Assembly (NCBI GenBank): GCA_036393975.1
Contig: DASWFZ010000075.1
Coordinates: 1 to 7,266, forward strand
From: 13-1-40CM-64-14 sp036393975
GTDB lineage: Bacteria; Sysuimicrobiota; Sysuimicrobiia; Sysuimicrobiales; Kaftiobacteriaceae
DNA: 7,266 bases
Direction of reading: 5' to 3'
Shown here: piece after piece, positions 5,281-7,266 of the stretch
Position numbering within the stretch: position 1 is the first letter of the stretch
How the letters are laid out: every line of letters begins with the position of its first letter
Translations under genes and position numbers: made by a program
The notes under the pieces: generated by a model
The model's input: the letters and a program-made list of their open reading frames with translations, nothing else
The model's database searches: none
Told to the model about the DNA's origin: nothing

Positions 5281-6210
5281 ATGAAACGAGTTTACCTCTT
5301 ATTTCTCGCCGGACTCGTGATGATGAGCGGGCTAGGAGTGCCTCTGCCCATTGACGCTGGGTCTGCCGTCCGGATCGTCGTCCTGTCGGATCTGACCGTC
5401 CGGGCCGAAGAGGTGGGCATTTCCAGCAAGCAACTGACCTTGATCCACTTTGAGATGGGGGATGTCAGCATGGTGGCTGTCGGCGACCCCACCATCGTAA
5501 GCGTCACCGTCAAAGGACCCGATGTCCTGCTCAAGGCAACGGCCTCGTCGGGGACCACCAACGCCTTCATCTGGCAGGCAAGCCGCTACACCCAGTGGCT
5601 CATGGTCGTGCGCCAGGATAGCAAAGACGCGCGCCTCATCGTCGTCAAGGATGCGGGTCCCGCCGGACGCGAGGAGTCCCTTCAAGCGGCGGACCGGCCG
5701 GCCCCTGATGGGTCCAATGTGACGGAGGTACAAGCGGGAGCACCTGCTGCGGACCGGTCGTCGGTCGGTGTCGGGGGTCATCCGGGTGAACGTCGGATCG
5801 TCAGCAGCCAACCGGCCCCGGACAAATCTGACGTGATAGCGTCGGTCACCAATCCTCCCGACCAGTTGGTTCTCTCCCAGGTGGCGATGGCCATCGCTCC
5901 GCGTGTGATCGATGGGCAGATCTTCTTCTACTACACGTTGGAGAATCACGGGCCAGAGACCCTGCTGACCGATGTTCTGCGGCTCCGGATTTTGGATCGC
6001 GACGGACATCGGCTCGCGTTTAGCATCAATCGGGTGTCGCCCTCTGGCCGCCTTGGACGGCTGCAGACGAATGACGTCGAGTACGGAGTCATTGCCCTCG
6101 GTTCTGCAGAAAGCGGACTCGTCTTGGAGTGGAAGTTGGGGACGTTTGGTTCCGGCGCGCAACACCAGCTCCGCCTCGGCCTCCCCGCTCGCTCAGTTAT
6201 CACCCCCTAG
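5281..6210 (+). CDS. Exported two-domain protein with a pilus/secretin N-domain-like N-terminus
   Basis: A 309-residue protein with a signal peptide (MKRVYLLFLAGLVMMSGLGV). Residues about 47-123 read ISSKQLTLIHF, then MVAVGDPTIVSVTVKGPDVLLKA, then TNAFIW and YTQWLMVV. The pattern of a hydrophobic strand, a VGDP-x-I/V-x-V turn, a DVLLKA strand and a T-N-x-x-I-W strand resembles the pilus-assembly/secretin N-terminal domain (CpaC/RcpA type) and, less closely, VirB9/TrbG. Residues 124-196 are a low-complexity Pro/Ala/Ser/Asp linker. Residues 197-302 form a second beta-rich domain (FFYYTLENHGPETLLTDVLR, LRILDRDGHRL, RVSPSGRLGRL, VEYGVIAL) with an Ig-like look but no family I can name. The protein lacks a secretin channel domain and is too short to be a secretin. 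It has its own promoter and sits 326 bp after the M23 gene. Its role is unknown; a periplasmic accessory or adaptor of a surface machine is a guess. Confidence 0.8.
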   Translation: MKRVYLLFLAGLVMMSGLGVPLPIDAGSAVRIVVLSDLTVRAEEVGISSKQLTLIHFEMGDVSMVAVGDPTIVSVTVKGPDVLLKATASSGTTNAFIWQASRYTQWLMVVRQDSKDARLIVVKDAGPAGREESLQAADRPAPDGSNVTEVQAGAPAADRSSVGVGGHPGERRIVSSQPAPDKSDVIASVTNPPDQLVLSQVAMAIAPRVIDGQIFFYYTLENHGPETLLTDVLRLRILDRDGHRLAFSINRVSPSGRLGRLQTNDVEYGVIALGSAESGLVLEWKLGTFGSGAQHQLRLGLPARSVITP

Positions 6211-6239
6211 GGCCTTGGTTCAGGGCGGGGTGGGGGGTA

Positions 6240-6293
6240 TTGGGCTCGCAGGCCGAGCTCGCTTCGGACCGCCGGCTGGGTGTTGGAGCCCAA
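6240..6293. repeat. Long-loop inverted repeat between convergent genes
   Basis: TTGGGCTC (6240-6247) pairs with GAGCCCAA (6286-6293) around a 38-base GC-rich loop. It lies between the 3' end of the secretin-N-like gene (stop 6210) and that of the minus-strand gene (stop 6333), where a bidirectional terminator would be expected. There is no T-run on either strand and the loop is long, so terminator function is doubtful. Confidence 0.25.
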
Positions 6294-6332
6294 CCCTCTG
6301 ATCAGACGAGTAGCGCCTCGAGTCTTGCCCGC

Positions 6333-6662
6333 TTAGCCCGCCCGCTTCTCGGCCTCGCCTCGCGAGTACGCCGGGTGTGACTTTACGAGGGCCCAGCGGG
6401 TGAGAAGGAGCTCGCGGCGCAGTGAATGCAGTAGTGAATTGTCTTTCTGATCTTTAGCGCGCTCGATGAGTTTCAACAGACGGCTAGTTTGAGCACCTAG
6501 GCTTTCGGGACTCAGTGGGTCTTGGTCTACCTCGTCAGGTCCCCAGGGGTGTGGATCAGGGAGCACCACCTGCACGGCCATCTCGCGCAAGGTGTGAGCG
6601 AGCACATCCATCCGGTGCGCATGGCCCGGGCTGTCCGCCGGCCAGTCCTCGTCGTGACTCAC
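6333..6662 (-). CDS. Small hypothetical protein, 109 residues
   Basis: I do not recognise a family. The protein is soluble-looking, with no signal peptide or membrane segment. Residues 1-55 are acidic and rich in His, Asp and Pro (SHDEDWPADSPGHAHRMD; LPDPHPWGPDEVDQD). Residues 56-95 look helical and amphipathic (SRLLKLIERAKDQKDNSLLH, then LRRELLLTRWALVKSHP), and the C-terminus is basic (SRGEAEKRAG). The start is GTG 6662, with GGGGGGA 8 bases upstream on the minus strand; a later ATG at residue 18 is possible. The gene begins 21 bp after the stop of the upstream minus-strand gene, so the two are probably co-transcribed. Support for coding is the spacing, ribosome binding site and balanced composition, not homology. 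Confidence 0.55.
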   Translation of the reverse strand: MSHDEDWPADSPGHAHRMDVLAHTLREMAVQVVLPDPHPWGPDEVDQDPLSPESLGAQTSRLLKLIERAKDQKDNSLLHSLRRELLLTRWALVKSHPAYSRGEAEKRAG

Positions 6663-6683
6663 CCGTTCCGTCCCCCCGGTGCC

Positions 6684-7265
6684 CTACCGTAGGCCGCGGA
6701 TCCCATAGCCTTCGGCTGTGGGTACAACGGTTACCATGCACTTGGGAAACCAAATGCAGAATATGAAGCAGATGGGTACGTCTTCCCCGCGCAGCTGCAG
6801 CAGCGGAATGATTCCGCGCCGGGCGTAAGTCTCCATTGAGTCCAGGTTAAGCGGAAACGGTACGCTGCCGACAATCGTTTCCTTCAGAGACTCCATGGCG
6901 GGGTCGCCTGGCCAACCCAAGATGGAGCTACTACTCTGGTCCCGCGAGGTGAACAGGTGGTGCCAGTAGGCTGCTTCAAACTCGCGGGCCTGGCGGGCGG
7001 GATCGTAGTAGTCACTTGCCGCCGCTAGCGCCGCATCAACTGCACCTATCGGAGCCGTCGGCACAAGCAGGATCGCCCCGTCATGAGGCCAGCAGCTCCG
7101 GTAATCCTTGTGCGGGATGCCCAGAGCATCCAGGCCATTGTCGACCATCCACGGGTTGAGGGGGCTGGGCGGGATGCTTGCGGCTAGGGCGACCGCTGCC
7201 AGCGTCTGCACGAAGGTGGCCGGGATCAATGTCTCGTCGTGGCCGCCATAGAAGATCTCAACGTG
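6684..7265 (-). CDS. Hypothetical protein, 5' end outside the window
   Basis: The frame is open from the right edge (7265) to TAG at 6684-6686, giving 193 visible residues with the N-terminus missing. A TTG at 7229 is in frame, but the preceding codons (HVEIFYGGHDET) also look coding, so I treat the gene as partial. Visible segments include a hydrophobic stretch (FVQTLAAVALAASIPPSPLN), CWPHDGAILLVPT, an aromatic and charged stretch (YYDPARQAREFEAAYWHHLF), SSSILGWPGDPAMESL, and a C-terminus with three Cys (VPICFIFCIWFPKCMVTVV) ending EGYGIRGLR. LLGxP- and LLQ-like stretches recall YwqG/DUF1963 proteins weakly; I do not assign this. The hydrophobic segments are short and may be buried strands rather than membrane helices. 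It is the upstream partner of the 109-residue gene, 21 bp away. Confidence 0.65.
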   Translation of the reverse strand, partial: HVEIFYGGHDETLIPATFVQTLAAVALAASIPPSPLNPWMVDNGLDALGIPHKDYRSCWPHDGAILLVPTAPIGAVDAALAAASDYYDPARQAREFEAAYWHHLFTSRDQSSSSILGWPGDPAMESLKETIVGSVPFPLNLDSMETYARRGIIPLLQLRGEDVPICFIFCIWFPKCMVTVVPTAEGYGIRGLR

Positions 7266-7266
7266 C

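Noticed and set aside
5332..6165. 277-codon open frame on the minus strand opposite the secretin-N-like gene
   Set aside because: Its product is His/Arg/Asp-rich with no coherent domain. The plus strand has a promoter, ribosome binding site, signal peptide and recognisable domain pattern, so this is a GC-rich shadow frame.

Overview
The window is GC-rich (roughly 60% G+C by eye) bacterial DNA with ordinary bacterial start sites, including two GTG starts, and one recognisable sigma70-type promoter. The gene mix suggests a free-living, probably environmental bacterium: an oxalate/formate-type MFS transporter, a rhomboid protease, an HD-GYP signalling protein and a LysM/M23 envelope protein. No gene here is diagnostic of a phylum, and I see no mobile element, tRNA, rRNA, CRISPR array or phage gene.

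Layout. (1) 2-325 (+) is the C-terminal end of an MFS transporter of the oxalate/formate antiporter type, followed by a perfect 17-bp hairpin (356-393) that is probably its terminator. (2) 520-1197 (+) is a complete rhomboid-family intramembrane serine protease. (3) 1198-1506 is a gap between convergent genes with nothing convincing in it. (4) 1507-2226 (-) is an exported, proline-rich, low-complexity protein built on 11- and 22-residue repeats, with a nearly exact 66-bp tandem duplication in its DNA. (5) 2227-2407 is the divergent intergenic region, with a 13-bp palindrome. (6) 2408-3649 (+) is a membrane-anchored HD-GYP phosphodiesterase with an extracytoplasmic sensor segment. (7) 3866-4954 (+) is an exported protein with two LysM domains and an M23/LytM domain; one zinc-ligand histidine appears to be replaced by leucine. 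(8) 4955-5280 is a promoter region with two palindromes and a good -35/-10 pair. (9) 5281-6210 (+) is an exported two-domain protein whose N-terminal part resembles the N-terminal domain of pilus/secretin-type secretion proteins. (10) 6333-6662 and 6684-7265 (-) are two closely spaced genes of unknown function; the second runs off the right edge.

How they fit together. Five consecutive genes (rhomboid, proline-rich protein, HD-GYP, LysM/M23, secretin-N-like protein) encode membrane or exported proteins, so the centre of the window reads as an envelope or surface-biology neighbourhood. They are not one operon: orientations alternate and the gaps exceed 200 bp. A functional link, such as c-di-GMP control of wall remodelling and surface structures, is inference from adjacency. 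The most checkable oddities are the predicted loss of a metal ligand in the M23 domain, the recently duplicated proline-rich repeat, and the orphan secretin-N-like protein with its palindrome-flanked promoter.
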